A stretch of DNA of 64,000 bases from JAUVXJ01 sp964433755 (GCA_964433755.1 CAYSSR010000003.1:496001-560000), one strand, 5' to 3'. Numbered from the stretch's first letter, positions 41,871 to 50,927 are shown. A program made the numbers and translations. The notes: generated from the sequence alone by a model not told the origin.

Positions 41871-42822
41871 CGCTCTCTTCCTCCTGCGGTTCCGGGAGGA
41901 GGTTCTTCTCGCTCAATGCCTCTTTCAACTCATCGAGGGACTTCCGCCCGAAGTTCCTAATCGCCAGGATCTCATCGTCGCCCTTCTCTAGCTTCTCCAG
42001 AATCATGCCCACCGTCGTGATCCCGGCGCGCTTGAGGCAGTTGAAGGCTCTCACGGTGAGGTCGAGATCCTCGATAGGCATCTCGTAGACCCTGGCCGGG
42101 ATGCCCTCTTCCAGGGCCTCCTCTCCCTCCTCAATCAGCGCTCCTCCCACGTTGGCCACCAGAGAGAAGTGTTTTGCCAGCATCTGGGCGGCGCTGCTGA
42201 GAGCCTCCTCGGGCTGGATGGTCCCATCGGTCCAGATATCCAGCTTCAGCTGGTCGAAATCGGTGATCTCGCCAATGCGCACTCGATCGACCACATAGGC
42301 TATTCTGCGAATCGGAGAGAACACAGCGTCTACAGGCAGTTGACCTATGCCAAGCTCACCTCTCTCCTCGCTGGGGCTGTATCCCCGTCCCCGTTCGGCG
42401 GTCATCTCCATCTCCACTCTGGAGTCGTTAGCATCCAGAGTGAGCAAGGGAAGCTCGGGGTTGACGATCTCCACCTCGCTCGGGCACTCGATGTCTCCTG
42501 CTGTGACGACCCCTTCTCCCTCGACCTCGAGCCTCAGCCGTACAGGCTCGTCTCCGTGCAGTATCATCCTGACCTGCTTCAGGTTGAGAAGCAAGGTCAT
42601 CGTATCTTCTTTGACCCCCGCTATCGGCGAGAACTCGTGGTGGACGCCATCTACTCTGACGGATGTGATTGCTGCGCCGGCCAAGGAGGAGAGAAGAACC
42701 CGCCGTAGGGAATTACCGATCGTCACGCCATAGCCGCTCTCCAGCGGCCCGACCACGAAACGCCCGTACCGCTCGGAGATCGCTTCAATCTCTATCTTGG
42801 GCAGAACCAAATTGGGTAGCAA
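41860..42822 (-). CDS. rpoA: DNA-directed RNA polymerase alpha subunit
   Basis: A 320-residue subunit that seeds RNA polymerase assembly and contacts promoter UP elements and activators. The N-terminal dimerisation domain has YGRFVVGPLESGYGVTIGNS and LRRVLLSSLAGAAITSVRVD. The C-terminal domain (about 245-310) carries LTVRAFNCLKRAGITTVGMI and RNFGRKSLDELKEAL. The start is TTG, with GGAGGG six bases before it. The tail EPQEEESDET is acidic. It sits in the standard rpsM-rpsK-rpsD-rpoA-rplQ order. Confidence 0.97.
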   Translation of the reverse strand: MLPNLVLPKIEIEAISERYGRFVVGPLESGYGVTIGNSLRRVLLSSLAGAAITSVRVDGVHHEFSPIAGVKEDTMTLLLNLKQVRMILHGDEPVRLRLEVEGEGVVTAGDIECPSEVEIVNPELPLLTLDANDSRVEMEMTAERGRGYSPSEERGELGIGQLPVDAVFSPIRRIAYVVDRVRIGEITDFDQLKLDIWTDGTIQPEEALSSAAQMLAKHFSLVANVGGALIEEGEEALEEGIPARVYEMPIEDLDLTVRAFNCLKRAGITTVGMILEKLEKGDDEILAIRNFGRKSLDELKEALSEKNLLPEPQEEESDET

Positions 42823-42863
42823 GGGTGTCCCTCCTCTAACAGCTTCTGAAGCGAGAAACTGCC

Positions 42864-43499
42864 CTACCTGCTATAGTACTCAGTGATCAATTGCTCGTTG
42901 AGCGGTGCCTCGATCTCCTCTCGAGTCGGGAGAGCCAGTACTCGTCCCGAAAGCGAATTGACGTCCACGCTGAGCCACGCTGGCACAAACCGATGCTCCA
43001 TTTCCTGGGGCACAGCCTGGAAGTAGCTGTTGGTCTTGCTCCTGGCCCGCACACTTATCTGGTCGCCCGGCTTCACCAGATAGGATGGGACATCGGTCTT
43101 CGTCCCGTTGACTTCGAAGTGCCCGTGCCTGACCAACTGACGTGCCTGGGCGCGCGAGCTGGCAAAGCCAAGTCGGAGAACCACGTTGTCCAGCCTGCTC
43201 TCCAGGGCCTGTAGGAGATTGGCGCCAGTAATGCCCTTACGTTTCTCCGCTATGCGGAAGTAACGACGGAACTGCCTCTCCATCACGCCGTAGATTCGCC
43301 GAGCCTTCTGTTTCTCTCGTAGTTGTGTGCCAAAGTCGGTGGTCTTGCGCCTGAATCGCGCTCGACGCCCGTGCATGCCAGGCGGATAAGAGCGCTTCTC
43401 GAAAGCACACTTTGCCGTAAAGCACCGATCTCCCTTCAAGAAGAGCTTCTCCCCTTCTCTACGGCAGAGTTTGCAGACCGGGCCATTGTATCTTGCCAT
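42864..43499 (-). CDS. rpsD: 30S ribosomal protein S4 (zinc-type)
   Basis: A 211-residue primary 16S rRNA-binding protein, also able to regulate the alpha operon in studied species. The N-terminus has C9-x2-C12 and C26-x4-C31, so this is the zinc-binding form. The S4 domain is seen in LESRLDNVVLRLGFASSRAQ and ARQLVRHGHFEVNG. It ends in ITEYYSR. Located 41 bases before rpoA. Confidence 0.97.
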   Translation of the reverse strand: MARYNGPVCKLCRREGEKLFLKGDRCFTAKCAFEKRSYPPGMHGRRARFRRKTTDFGTQLREKQKARRIYGVMERQFRRYFRIAEKRKGITGANLLQALESRLDNVVLRLGFASSRAQARQLVRHGHFEVNGTKTDVPSYLVKPGDQISVRARSKTNSYFQAVPQEMEHRFVPAWLSVDVNSLSGRVLALPTREEIEAPLNEQLITEYYSR

Positions 43500-43550
43500 T
43501 TCTTCTCCTCTGGTGAGTCGCTCTGGAGACGGGTAGAGCCGCGCTGGCTG

Positions 43551-43946
43551 CTATACGCGCCGCTTCTTGGGAGGACGACACCCATTGTGCGGCACGCGTG
43601 TCACATCGCTAATCGACCTGACTCCCAGGCCCGCCGCCTGCAAGGCGCGCACTGCCGCCTCTCGACCGGGTCCGGGACCCTTGACGAAGATATCCAGCTC
43701 TCTCACGCCCATGTCCATGGCCTGCCTGGCCGCCTGTTGACCGGCAAGCTGCGCCGCGTAGGGTGTACTCTTCCGGGAGCCCTTGAAGCCCACGGTGCCC
43801 GCACTGCTCCACGTCAGAACGTCCCCGTTGGAGTCAGTTATCGTAATGATCGTGTTATTGAAGGTCGACTGTATGTGCGCCTGCCCGACAGGGACATCCC
43901 TACGCACGCGGCGCGGTCCACGTCTCTTCGCTTGTCTTCGTGCCAC
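43551..43946 (-). CDS. rpsK: 30S ribosomal protein S11
   Basis: A 131-residue platform protein. It begins with a basic arm (MARRQAKRRGPRRVRRDVPV), then GQAHIQSTFNNTIITITDSN and WSSAGTVGFKGSRKSTPYAA. The end SDVTRVPHNGCRPPKKRRV is standard. The 89-base spacer to rpsM contains the inverted repeat GCGCTC/GAGCGC and may be a weak regulatory hairpin. Confidence 0.97.
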   Translation of the reverse strand: MARRQAKRRGPRRVRRDVPVGQAHIQSTFNNTIITITDSNGDVLTWSSAGTVGFKGSRKSTPYAAQLAGQQAARQAMDMGVRELDIFVKGPGPGREAAVRALQAAGLGVRSISDVTRVPHNGCRPPKKRRV

Positions 43947-44035
43947 CTATTCCTCCCCTACAGGAAGTGGGGTCTGTTCTCCTGTGGCGCTCCACTCCGT
44001 GAGAGCGCACGTACAGGCCCGTGCAGAGCAACTCG

Positions 44036-44419
44036 CTACTTCTTGGCCCTGCTCCGACGCTTCCCAGGAACCGTTCTCCTCGCGCCCCTCTTCGTGCGCG
44101 CGTTGGTCCTGGTGCGCTGGCCATGCGCCGGCAGATTGCGACGGTGGCGCAGACCCCTGTAGGACCCTATCTCCTGTAATCGTTTGATGTTCTGGGTGAC
44201 CTCCCGTCGCAAGTCACCCTCGACCTTGTGGTCTCTATCGATAATGACGCGGATACGCGTTGCGTCCTCCTCCGTCAGATCCTTGACCCTGATGTTGGGA
44301 TCGATTCCCGCCTGATCCAGGATTCTCTGGCTGGAGGACTTGCCTATACCGTAGATGTAGGTAAGAGCGATCTCCGTTCGCTTGTTGTTAGGCAAGTCAA
44401 CGCCGGCGATCCTAGCCAT
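44036..44419 (-). CDS. rpsM: 30S ribosomal protein S13
   Basis: A 127-residue protein at the head of the small subunit, contacting the P-site tRNA and bridging to the large subunit. MARIAGVDLPNNKRTEIALT and YIYGIGKSSSQRIL form the N-terminal block. The helix-two-turn-helix region and the basic tail RGLRHRRNLPAHGQRTRTNA plus RRTVPGKRRSRAKK are typical. Directly behind rpmJ. Confidence 0.97.
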   Translation of the reverse strand: MARIAGVDLPNNKRTEIALTYIYGIGKSSSQRILDQAGIDPNIRVKDLTEEDATRIRVIIDRDHKVEGDLRREVTQNIKRLQEIGSYRGLRHRRNLPAHGQRTRTNARTKRGARRTVPGKRRSRAKK

Positions 44420-44470
44420 GGTCGTCCTCCTATTCTCTATGGGCAGGCTCGCACCTTCTGCCCCACCAGA

Positions 44471-44584
44471 CTAGCCCTGCCGCTGCTTGTGTCGAGGGTT
44501 CCTGCACAGAACCCTGACTACACCCCTGCGCCTCACGATCTTGCAGTTCTCGCAGCGACGTTTGACTGATGGTTTGACTTTCAT
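44471..44584 (-). CDS. rpmJ: 50S ribosomal protein L36
   Basis: A 37-residue protein, too short for most gene calls: MKVKPSVKRRCENCKIVRRR followed by GVVRVLCRNPRHKQRQG. C11, C14, C27 and H32 form the zinc site of the zinc-type L36. It lies between map and rpsM, where infA usually also lies. No infA is present, since only 14 bases separate map from this gene. Confidence 0.95.
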   Translation of the reverse strand: MKVKPSVKRRCENCKIVRRRGVVRVLCRNPRHKQRQG

Positions 44585-44598
44585 TGTCGACTCCCCTC

Positions 44599-45345
44599 TT
44601 ACAGACGGGTCAGTATCTCCGGTCCCGCCTCTGTGATGGCGATGGTATGCTCGAAGTGAGCTGACAGTTCACCATCGGCGGTCACCACCGTCCAGTTGTC
44701 ATCCAACACACGCGTGAGGTACGTCCCCACGTTCACCATCGGCTCCAGCGCGAAGGTCATGCCCGGTTTCAGAAGCATTCCTCGGCCTGGCGACCCATAG
44801 TTCGGTATCTGCGGATCCTCATGCATCCTGCGGCCAATGCCGTGTCCCACGTACTGCCGTACCACAGAGAACCCGTGGGACTCGGCCTCGCTCTGAATCG
44901 CCCACGAGACGTCGCCCAGGTATTTGCCCTTCGTGCACTGGGCGATCCCAGCCTCCAGAGCGTTCCGGGTGGTCTCTATCAAGTCCTGAACCTTCTCGTC
45001 CACCCGGCCCACGCCCACAGTGATGGCTGCATCCCCGTGATACCCACGGTAGAACGCGCCGAAGTCCAGACTAACGATGTCGCCCTCTTCCAGCACTCGC
45101 GGTCCTGGAATGCCGTGCACCACCTCTTCGTTGACGGACGCACACAGCGATGCCGGAAAGCCCCGATACCCCAGGAACGACGGCTGGGCGCCGTGAGCGG
45201 TGACCACCTCATAGGCCAGTGCATCCAGCTCCGCCGTGGTCATCCCTGGCCTGACGCTGTCCCGAAGCCGGGCGTGGGCCTCAGCCACGATCCTCCCGGC
45301 CTCTCGCATCGTCGCCAGTTCCCGATTAGACTTTCTGATGACCAT
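44599..45345 (-). CDS. map: Type I methionine aminopeptidase
   Basis: A 248-residue metalloprotease removing the initiator methionine from nascent proteins. The pita-bread fold shows the metal ligands: DIVSLDFGAFYRGYHGDAAI (Asp pair), GHGIGRRMHEDPQIPNYG (His), FALEPMVNVGTY (Glu) and the final HFEHTIAIT (Glu). The ATG shares its A with the adk stop codon (TGATG), giving tight coupling. It has the standard secY-adk-map order of the spc region. Confidence 0.96.
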   Translation of the reverse strand: MVIRKSNRELATMREAGRIVAEAHARLRDSVRPGMTTAELDALAYEVVTAHGAQPSFLGYRGFPASLCASVNEEVVHGIPGPRVLEEGDIVSLDFGAFYRGYHGDAAITVGVGRVDEKVQDLIETTRNALEAGIAQCTKGKYLGDVSWAIQSEAESHGFSVVRQYVGHGIGRRMHEDPQIPNYGSPGRGMLLKPGMTFALEPMVNVGTYLTRVLDDNWTVVTADGELSAHFEHTIAITEAGPEILTRL

Positions 45346-45992
45346 CACACGGCTTGCAGGGCCTTGAGGATCTTCCCCTGTACGTTTTCTATGCCACCTT
45401 CACTTTCGATGGTAATGAGCAACCCCTTGCCCCTATAGTACTCCACAAGGGGGCTGGTCTGATCCCAGTAGACCCGGATTCGGTTCCTCACCGTCTCGGG
45501 TACATCGTCGGTCCTCTGGTAGAGCTCGCCGCCACAGACGTCACACTTGCCCTCCTCCCGGGGAGGCTTCGAAATGACGTTGTACACCGCCTGGCAATTA
45601 CGGCAGGTCCAGCGGCTGGAGAGCCTTCTGACCAACTCATCCTCTGCCGCGTCGATGAAGAGCGCCGCGTCTATGGCCTTACCTTGATCGGCAAGTATCC
45701 CCTCCAGGCTCTCGGCCTGCTCGACAGTGCGAGGGAACCCGTCGAGGATCACCCCGGTGTCGCAGTCAGGCTCCACCAGCCGCTCGCGGACCATGGCTAC
45801 GGTGACCTCGTCTGGCACCAACTCCCCCCGTTCCATGTAGGACTTGGCGGTCAACCCTAGCTCGGTCTCTTCCTTCAGTGCTGTCCGAAAAAGGTCACCG
45901 GTGGCCACATGGGGCACCTTGATCTTCTCGGCGAGTAATGCAGCCTGAGTTCCCTTGCCAGCCCCCGGTGGGCCGAGCATGACCAGATTCAT
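45345..45992 (-). CDS. adk: Adenylate kinase (zinc-lid type)
   Basis: A 215-residue enzyme converting ATP and AMP into two ADP. P-loop MLGPPGAGKGTQAALLAEKI, AMP-binding VPHVATGDLFRTAL and VILDGFPRTVEQAESL are all present. The LID carries CRNCQ and CDVCGG, so it is a zinc-binding long form. Located 16 bases after secY. Confidence 0.97.
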   Translation of the reverse strand: MNLVMLGPPGAGKGTQAALLAEKIKVPHVATGDLFRTALKEETELGLTAKSYMERGELVPDEVTVAMVRERLVEPDCDTGVILDGFPRTVEQAESLEGILADQGKAIDAALFIDAAEDELVRRLSSRWTCRNCQAVYNVISKPPREEGKCDVCGGELYQRTDDVPETVRNRIRVYWDQTSPLVEYYRGKGLLITIESEGGIENVQGKILKALQAV

Positions 45993-46008
45993 ACAACCTC
46001 CACGACCA

Positions 46009-47304
46009 CTATCTGAGGAACCCTTCGTAGTGACGCATCAGTAGCTGCGCCTCTAGCTGCTTCATCGTGTCTATGACCACACCCACCACGATCAACAAGC
46101 CGGTGCTGGTGATGATCATCGTCTCCATAGGAGTGAGCCGGCTGGCGAAGAAAGGCAGGACAGCCACCGCCCCCAGGAACAGAGCCCCCACCAGCGTGAT
46201 GCGCCGCAAGACCCGGTTCAAGTACTCCGCAGTCCGTGCTCCTGGACGAATGCCGGGGATGAAACCCCCGTGCTTCTGGAGGTTGTCGGGAATGTTCTGT
46301 TGCTGGAAGATGACGTCTGTGTAGAAGTAGGTACAGCCCACGACCATCAAGAAGTACAGAATCCAGTAGAGGACTCCCTCCTGATCGAAGATGGCCACGA
46401 CGCTCTGAGCTATGCTCCCCACGATCTGGTTGTCCGAGAACTGGAAGTAGCTGGCGATAACCCCAGGCAGGATCAGGAGCGAAGAAGCGAAGATGAGGGG
46501 GATCATCCCAGCAGAGTTGATCTTCAACGGTATGTGGGTGCTCTGCCCTCCATAGATCTTCGTACCTCGTACGCGCTTGCCATACTGGACCGGGATTCGT
46601 CGCTGCCCTTCATAGATGAGAACGATGGCCGCCACCGTTACCACAGCGATAGCTACGAAAGCGATGAGGCCAGGGATGTTCGTCCGCAGATCCTCCGCAA
46701 CGCTCTGCGGGATACGGGCCACGATGCCCCCGAAGATGATGATGGAGATGCCGTTGCCTACGCCCTGCTCGGTGATCAGTTCCCCCAGCCACACGGCGAA
46801 CATGGTGCCCGCTGTCAGGGTCAAGACCGTGGCCAGGCTGGGCAGGAAAGTACTGGCAGAGAAGAGATTGAAGTTCTCGATGACAGGTACCGTACTGCGA
46901 CTGAACATCGTGATCTGTGCGATGGCCTGAAGTGCAGCCAGGGGCACCGTCGCGATGTGCATGTACTGATTGATCTTGGCCTGTCCGGCCTCGCCCTCTT
47001 GGGAGAGCCGCTCCAGTGGAGGTATCAACGGCACCAGCAACTGCATGATGATGGATGCCGTGATGTAGGGGTACACACCCACGGCCACCACCGAGAAGCT
47101 GGACATTGCGCCTCCCGAGAACATGTCCAACAGTCCCAGAAGCTGATTACTCTGGAACATCTGACTCAGCGCCTCAGTATTCACCCCTGGCACCGGTATG
47201 TGGGCCGCCAGGCGATAGACCACCAGCATGGTCAAGGTGAAGAGTATCTTCCGCCGCAGATCGGGCAGTTTGAAGGCGTTCAGTACGTTCCTTATCGTTT
47301 CCAC
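46009..47304 (-). CDS. secY: Protein translocase channel subunit SecY
   Basis: A 431-residue, ten-helix protein-conducting channel. Recognised by FTLTMLVVYRLAAHIPVPGV (TM1), the plug region following it, TVLTLTAGTMFAVWLGELIT, RRIPVQYGKRVRG (cytoplasmic SecA-contact loop) and the C-terminal GVVIDTMKQLEAQLLMRHYE. The frame is open 43 codons further up, but that part overlaps rplO. GTG 47304 gives the family-standard VETIRNVLNAFKLPDLRRKI. A purine-rich ribosome binding site precedes it. Confidence 0.96.
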   Translation of the reverse strand: METIRNVLNAFKLPDLRRKILFTLTMLVVYRLAAHIPVPGVNTEALSQMFQSNQLLGLLDMFSGGAMSSFSVVAVGVYPYITASIIMQLLVPLIPPLERLSQEGEAGQAKINQYMHIATVPLAALQAIAQITMFSRSTVPVIENFNLFSASTFLPSLATVLTLTAGTMFAVWLGELITEQGVGNGISIIIFGGIVARIPQSVAEDLRTNIPGLIAFVAIAVVTVAAIVLIYEGQRRIPVQYGKRVRGTKIYGGQSTHIPLKINSAGMIPLIFASSLLILPGVIASYFQFSDNQIVGSIAQSVVAIFDQEGVLYWILYFLMVVGCTYFYTDVIFQQQNIPDNLQKHGGFIPGIRPGARTAEYLNRVLRRITLVGALFLGAVAVLPFFASRLTPMETMIITSTGLLIVVGVVIDTMKQLEAQLLMRHYEGFLR

Positions 47305-47314
47305 CTCTGTCCCC

Positions 47315-47812
47315 CTACCGAGACCTGCGCCGAGGTCCCCGCTTGGGCTTCTCCGTCGACATAGGGATCTCCTCGACACTCCCTCCTGCGGCTTCGATCT
47401 TGGCCCTGGCGCTCGCGGAGAAACCGTGAGCACGTACGGTCAGTGGCTTGTCCAACTCGCCACCTCCCAGCACCTTGACCAGCTCGCTGGGTGACGAGAC
47501 AAGGCCTGCCTCGGCCAGCGTGGCCGGGGACACCTCATCTCCTTTCGCAAAGCGCTGATTGAGCCGACCCAGATTCACCGTGGAGAACTGGGTCTTGAAG
47601 ATATTGGTGAAGCCCCTTGCGCGCGGCAGCCGCCTCACGAGCGGCAACTGGCCGCCCTCGAAGTAAGGGCGGACACCACCGCCGGAACGCGAGTTTTGAC
47701 CCTTGGTTCCCCGTCCAGCGGTCTTTCCGCTCCCCGAGCTATCGCCTCTTCCTACCCTCTTGGCCCTCTTCTTGGACCCCTTGGCCGGTCCCAGGTCGTG
47801 TAGCTTCATCAT
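47315..47812 (-). CDS. rplO: 50S ribosomal protein L15
   Basis: A 165-residue protein. MKLHDLGPAKGSKKRAKRVG and GRGDSSGSGKTAGRGTKGQN form the extended glycine-rich arm. FEGGQLPLVRRLPRARGFTN follows, and the end has PLTVRAHGFSASARAKIEAA. About 15 residues longer than the shortest forms because of a basic tail (KPKRGPRRRSR). Standard position before secY. Confidence 0.96.
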   Translation of the reverse strand: MMKLHDLGPAKGSKKRAKRVGRGDSSGSGKTAGRGTKGQNSRSGGGVRPYFEGGQLPLVRRLPRARGFTNIFKTQFSTVNLGRLNQRFAKGDEVSPATLAEAGLVSSPSELVKVLGGGELDKPLTVRAHGFSASARAKIEAAGGSVEEIPMSTEKPKRGPRRRSR

Positions 47813-47889
47813 TCCTCCGAAGGATCCTCACTCCACACAAGCATCTGCAAGTCTGTGGCAGAGCATCCCCGTTGCCGTGGCTGAGAACA

Positions 47890-48081
47890 CTAGGCTTCCT
47901 CCACCTCTACGAGGTGCCGCACCGTGTAGATCATGCCCCGTATGGCGGGATTGTCGGGCTGTACCACCGACTGGCCCAGCCGATTGAAGCCTAGCGCCTT
48001 GATGGTGGCTTTCTGGTTTTCAGAGTACCCTATGCTGCTCTTGATCCAAGTGATCCGTAGCTGCTTGTCAGTCTTGGCCAT
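47890..48081 (-). CDS. rpmD: 50S ribosomal protein L30
   Basis: A 63-residue protein: MAKTDKQLRITWIKSSIGYS, then GFNRLGQSVVQPDNPAIRGM and YTVRHLVEVEEA. Start ATG 48081 lies 14 bases inside rpsE. The longer frame upstream is the rpsE gene in another register. Typical rpsE-rpmD-rplO order. Confidence 0.96.
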   Translation of the reverse strand: MAKTDKQLRITWIKSSIGYSENQKATIKALGFNRLGQSVVQPDNPAIRGMIYTVRHLVEVEEA

Positions 48082-48580
48082 CTGACCGCTCCCAGAAGGG
48101 TAGCACCTCTTCCACACGCTTGCCCCGTCGCCGCGCCTCGTCCTCAGGAGCTCTCAGTTGTTTCAAGCCCTCTATGGTCGCCGAGACCACATTCAGGATG
48201 TTGGCGCTGCCCATGGACTTGGTCAGGATATCTCGTATGCCCGCTGCTTCCACCACTGCCCTCACGCCTCCGCCGGCAATGACGCCCGTACCGGTCGACG
48301 CTGGCTTGAGCAGCACCTTGGCCGCCCCAAACCTAGCCAGTACTTCGTGAGGGATCGTGGTGCCGCTGATTGGCACCCGAACCATGTCCTTCTTGGCCTT
48401 CTCGATGCCCTTACGAATAGCCTCGGGCACCTCTCGCGCCTTGCCAACACCTGCGCCGACGCTGCCCTGGCCATCACCCACCACGACCACGGCTCGGAAC
48501 CCGAAGCGACGGCCTCCTTTGACCACCTTGGCCACGCGAGCAATGTGGACAACGCGCTCCTGAAGGAATTCTTCTTCCAT
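48068..48580 (-). CDS. rpsE: 30S ribosomal protein S5
   Basis: A 170-residue protein at the mRNA entry and decoding fidelity region. LQERVVHIARVAKVVKGGRR and FGFRAVVVVGDGQGSVGAGV form the double-stranded-RNA-like domain. The second half has GGVRAVVEAAGIRDILTKSM and GSANILNVVSATIEGLKQLR. Confidence 0.97.
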   Translation of the reverse strand: MEEEFLQERVVHIARVAKVVKGGRRFGFRAVVVVGDGQGSVGAGVGKAREVPEAIRKGIEKAKKDMVRVPISGTTIPHEVLARFGAAKVLLKPASTGTGVIAGGGVRAVVEAAGIRDILTKSMGSANILNVVSATIEGLKQLRAPEDEARRRGKRVEEVLPFWERSDGQD

Positions 48581-48666
48581 GAATGTCCTCTTTCCCCAGC
48601 TCTACTCAAGACATCGAACGTGTGCTGGCCCGACTCGCAGAGGGCCAGGATCTCGTCTACTTGGCC

Positions 48667-49035
48667 CTAGAACTCCAACCCCTCGGAGCGTGCTCCCTCG
48701 GCGAGGGATCGAACGCGACCATGATACTTGTAGCCGCCTCGGTCGAAGACCACCTTCTCGATGCCACGGGCCTTGGCTCGTTGGGCCAGTACCTCGCCCA
48801 CTACCTTGGCCTGCTCAGACTTCTTCAGCCCTGCGATCCGTCCTCGAACCTCCGGATCCAGAGTCGATGCGGCAACCAACGTCCGGCCCTCGATATCGTC
48901 GATGACCTGAGCGTAGATGTGTTTCAGACTACGAAATACGGAAAGACGAGGGCGATCCTCGCTGACGCGCAGCGTCCTCCGCACCCGCAGATGTCGTCGG
49001 CGGCGCGCGGCTGCACGGTCTATTCTGCTGCTCAT
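48667..49035 (-). CDS. rplR: 50S ribosomal protein L18
   Basis: A 122-residue 5S rRNA-binding protein. It shows LRVSEDRPRLSVFRSLKHIY, AQVIDDIEGRTLVAASTLD and the end FDRGGYKYHGRVRSLAEGAR. The 86-base gap to rpsE is longer than usual in this cluster. Confidence 0.97.
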   Translation of the reverse strand: MSSRIDRAAARRRRHLRVRRTLRVSEDRPRLSVFRSLKHIYAQVIDDIEGRTLVAASTLDPEVRGRIAGLKKSEQAKVVGEVLAQRAKARGIEKVVFDRGGYKYHGRVRSLAEGARSEGLEF

Positions 49036-49079
49036 TCTATTCTGCCCCCACCACGGCTGCCCCCCATCCTCGGGAGATG

Positions 49080-49625
49080 CTAGCCGATCTTACCAGCCTT
49101 GCCGGCCTTCCGACGAACATACTCGCCCACATAGCGAATGCCTTTCCCCTTGTAAGGTTCTGGCTTGCGTACCGCTCGGATCTCAGCCGCCACTCTGCCC
49201 ACCAGCTCCTTGTCCACACCTTCCACGGTGATGTTGCGATAGCCCTTGTCCACCGAGAAGGTTATCCCCGGCGGCGGTGCTATCTGAACAGGGTGCGAGT
49301 AACCTACGGAGAGAATGAGGTTCTCACCTTCCGACTGGGCACGATAGCCAACGCCCTGGATCTCAAGCTCCTTGCGGAACCCTTCGTGGACCCCTTGTAC
49401 CATGTTCGCCAGCAGGGCTCTCGACAAGCCGTGCAGCGACCGGTGGAGTCTGTGATCAGTAGGCCGAGCTACCACCAATTCATTGTCTTCAAGGCGCACA
49501 GAGATATCCCGATGAAAGGTGCGCGTGAGCTCGCCCTTTGGCCCCTTGACTGTTACCTCGGGCCCGCGGATCGTGACCTGGACATCCGATGGCACCGGTA
49601 TGGGCATCTTCCCTATGCGAGACAT
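49080..49625 (-). CDS. rplF: 50S ribosomal protein L6
   Basis: A 181-residue protein near the factor-binding site. MSRIGKMPIPVPSDVQVTIR and LLANMVQGVHEGFRKELEIQ belong to the first domain. The signature GKGIRYVGEYVRRKAGKAGK is at the C-terminus. Confidence 0.97.
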   Translation of the reverse strand: MSRIGKMPIPVPSDVQVTIRGPEVTVKGPKGELTRTFHRDISVRLEDNELVVARPTDHRLHRSLHGLSRALLANMVQGVHEGFRKELEIQGVGYRAQSEGENLILSVGYSHPVQIAPPPGITFSVDKGYRNITVEGVDKELVGRVAAEIRAVRKPEPYKGKGIRYVGEYVRRKAGKAGKIG

Positions 49626-49706
49626 CAGCGCGTACCTCCTGTGCCTCCCCGCCGATTCGCAGGGTTTTCACCCGTCACAGCAGGGAGCACTGTTCGACGG
49701 TCCTCA

Positions 49707-50102
49707 CTACCATACATAACACAGAACCTCACCACCGACGCCCAGGCGTCTCGCCTTGTTGTCGGTCATGATCCCCTTGGAGGTAGATAGGATAGCCACA
49801 CCCATGCCGCTCCTCACCCTGGGTACTTCGTGCTTGCCGGCATAGATCCGACACCCGGGTTTGCTCACCCTCTTCAGAGCCGTGATGGCTGGCTCTCCAT
49901 CCTCTGTGTATTTCAGCCATATCCTGAGCATGGGCTGCGGGCGATCCTTGGTTACGTCGAAACCCTGGATATACCCTTCCTCTCGCAACACCTGGGCAAT
50001 GGACACCTTCATCTTGGAGGAAGGTGCGATCACCTGGGCGTGCTTGACGATGAGAGCGTTTCTGATACGGGTGAGCAAGTCAGAGATGACATCAGTATGC
50101 AT
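49707..50102 (-). CDS. rpsH: 30S ribosomal protein S8
   Basis: A 131-residue 16S rRNA-binding protein, the classical translational regulator of spc operons. MHTDVISDLLTRIRNALIVK, then SKPGCRIYAGKHEVPRVRSG and MGVAILSTSKGIMTDNKARR are diagnostic. ATG 50102 is chosen over the upstream in-frame start because it gives the family N-terminus. Confidence 0.97.
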   Translation of the reverse strand: MHTDVISDLLTRIRNALIVKHAQVIAPSSKMKVSIAQVLREEGYIQGFDVTKDRPQPMLRIWLKYTEDGEPAITALKRVSKPGCRIYAGKHEVPRVRSGMGVAILSTSKGIMTDNKARRLGVGGEVLCYVW

Positions 50103-50123
50103 GATGGAACAGCCCTTTCTCAT

Positions 50124-50306
50124 CTACCAACTGGACTTGGTGACGCCAGGGATCTTGCCCTCCAGGGCCAACTCTCGGAAGCAGATTCGACACAGCCCGA
50201 AGCGCCGCATGTACGCCCGCGGGCGACCGCACCGACTGCAGCGATTCCGTACCTGCGTCCGGAATTTCCTACGTTTCTCCCTGGCAATCATTGACTTCTT
50301 GGCCAC
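50124..50306 (-). CDS. rpsN: 30S ribosomal protein S14, type Z
   Basis: A 60-residue zinc form of S14: MAKKSMIAREKRRKFRTQVR followed by a C23-x2-C26 and C39-x2-C42 zinc ribbon (CSRCGRPRAYMRRFGLCRIC). It sits between rplE and rpsH as in most bacteria. Confidence 0.97.
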   Translation of the reverse strand: MAKKSMIAREKRRKFRTQVRNRCSRCGRPRAYMRRFGLCRICFRELALEGKIPGVTKSSW

Positions 50307-50357
50307 TTCACCTCCAAGGGCACACTTCTGAGGGATCGATTACCTTGCCCATCAGTA

Positions 50358-50900
50358 TCAGACCCTCTCGAAAGGCATTCCTAACAGCGTAAGCAGTCGT
50401 CTCGCTTCCTCGTCGGTCTTGGCGGTAGTGACGAGGCTGATCTCCATACCCCGCACCTTGTCGATGGAATCGTAGTCTATCTCCGGCCAGGCCAGTTGTT
50501 CCTCCAGACCGAGGGTGTAGTTGCCCCGACCATCGAAAGCGTCGCGAGAGACACCACGGAAGTCCCGCTGGCGCGGAAGCGTGACGTTCACCAACCTGTC
50601 GAGGAAGTGGTACATACGCTTACCTCGCAAGGTGACCTTCGCCCCGATGGCCATGCCCTCCCGGAGCTTGAAGCCAGCGATGGATTTGCGACTTCTGGTG
50701 ATGATCGGCTGCTGTCCCGTGATGGTGCTCAGATCTCGCGTAGCCCCATCCAGAGCCTTGGCGTCCTGAAGGGCCTCCCCCAGCCCGATGTTGACCACAA
50801 TCTTGACCAGACGTGGCACCTCCAGCACGTTGCGGTATCCAAAGTCCTCCATCAGAACGGGCACAATCTCCTTGAGGTACGTCTCCTTGAGTCTGGACAT
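50358..50900 (-). CDS. rplE: 50S ribosomal protein L5
   Basis: A 180-residue 5S rRNA-binding protein of the central protuberance that contacts P-site tRNA. The blocks NVLEVPRLVKIVVNIGLGEA, GQQPIITRSRKSIAGFKLRE, GMAIGAKVTLRGKRMYHFLD and the end LVTTAKTDEEARRLLTLLGM are all standard. Confidence 0.97.
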   Translation of the reverse strand: MSRLKETYLKEIVPVLMEDFGYRNVLEVPRLVKIVVNIGLGEALQDAKALDGATRDLSTITGQQPIITRSRKSIAGFKLREGMAIGAKVTLRGKRMYHFLDRLVNVTLPRQRDFRGVSRDAFDGRGNYTLGLEEQLAWPEIDYDSIDKVRGMEISLVTTAKTDEEARRLLTLLGMPFERV

Positions 50901-50927
50901 GATGGCTTCTCCAAGCAGGGTCCTATG

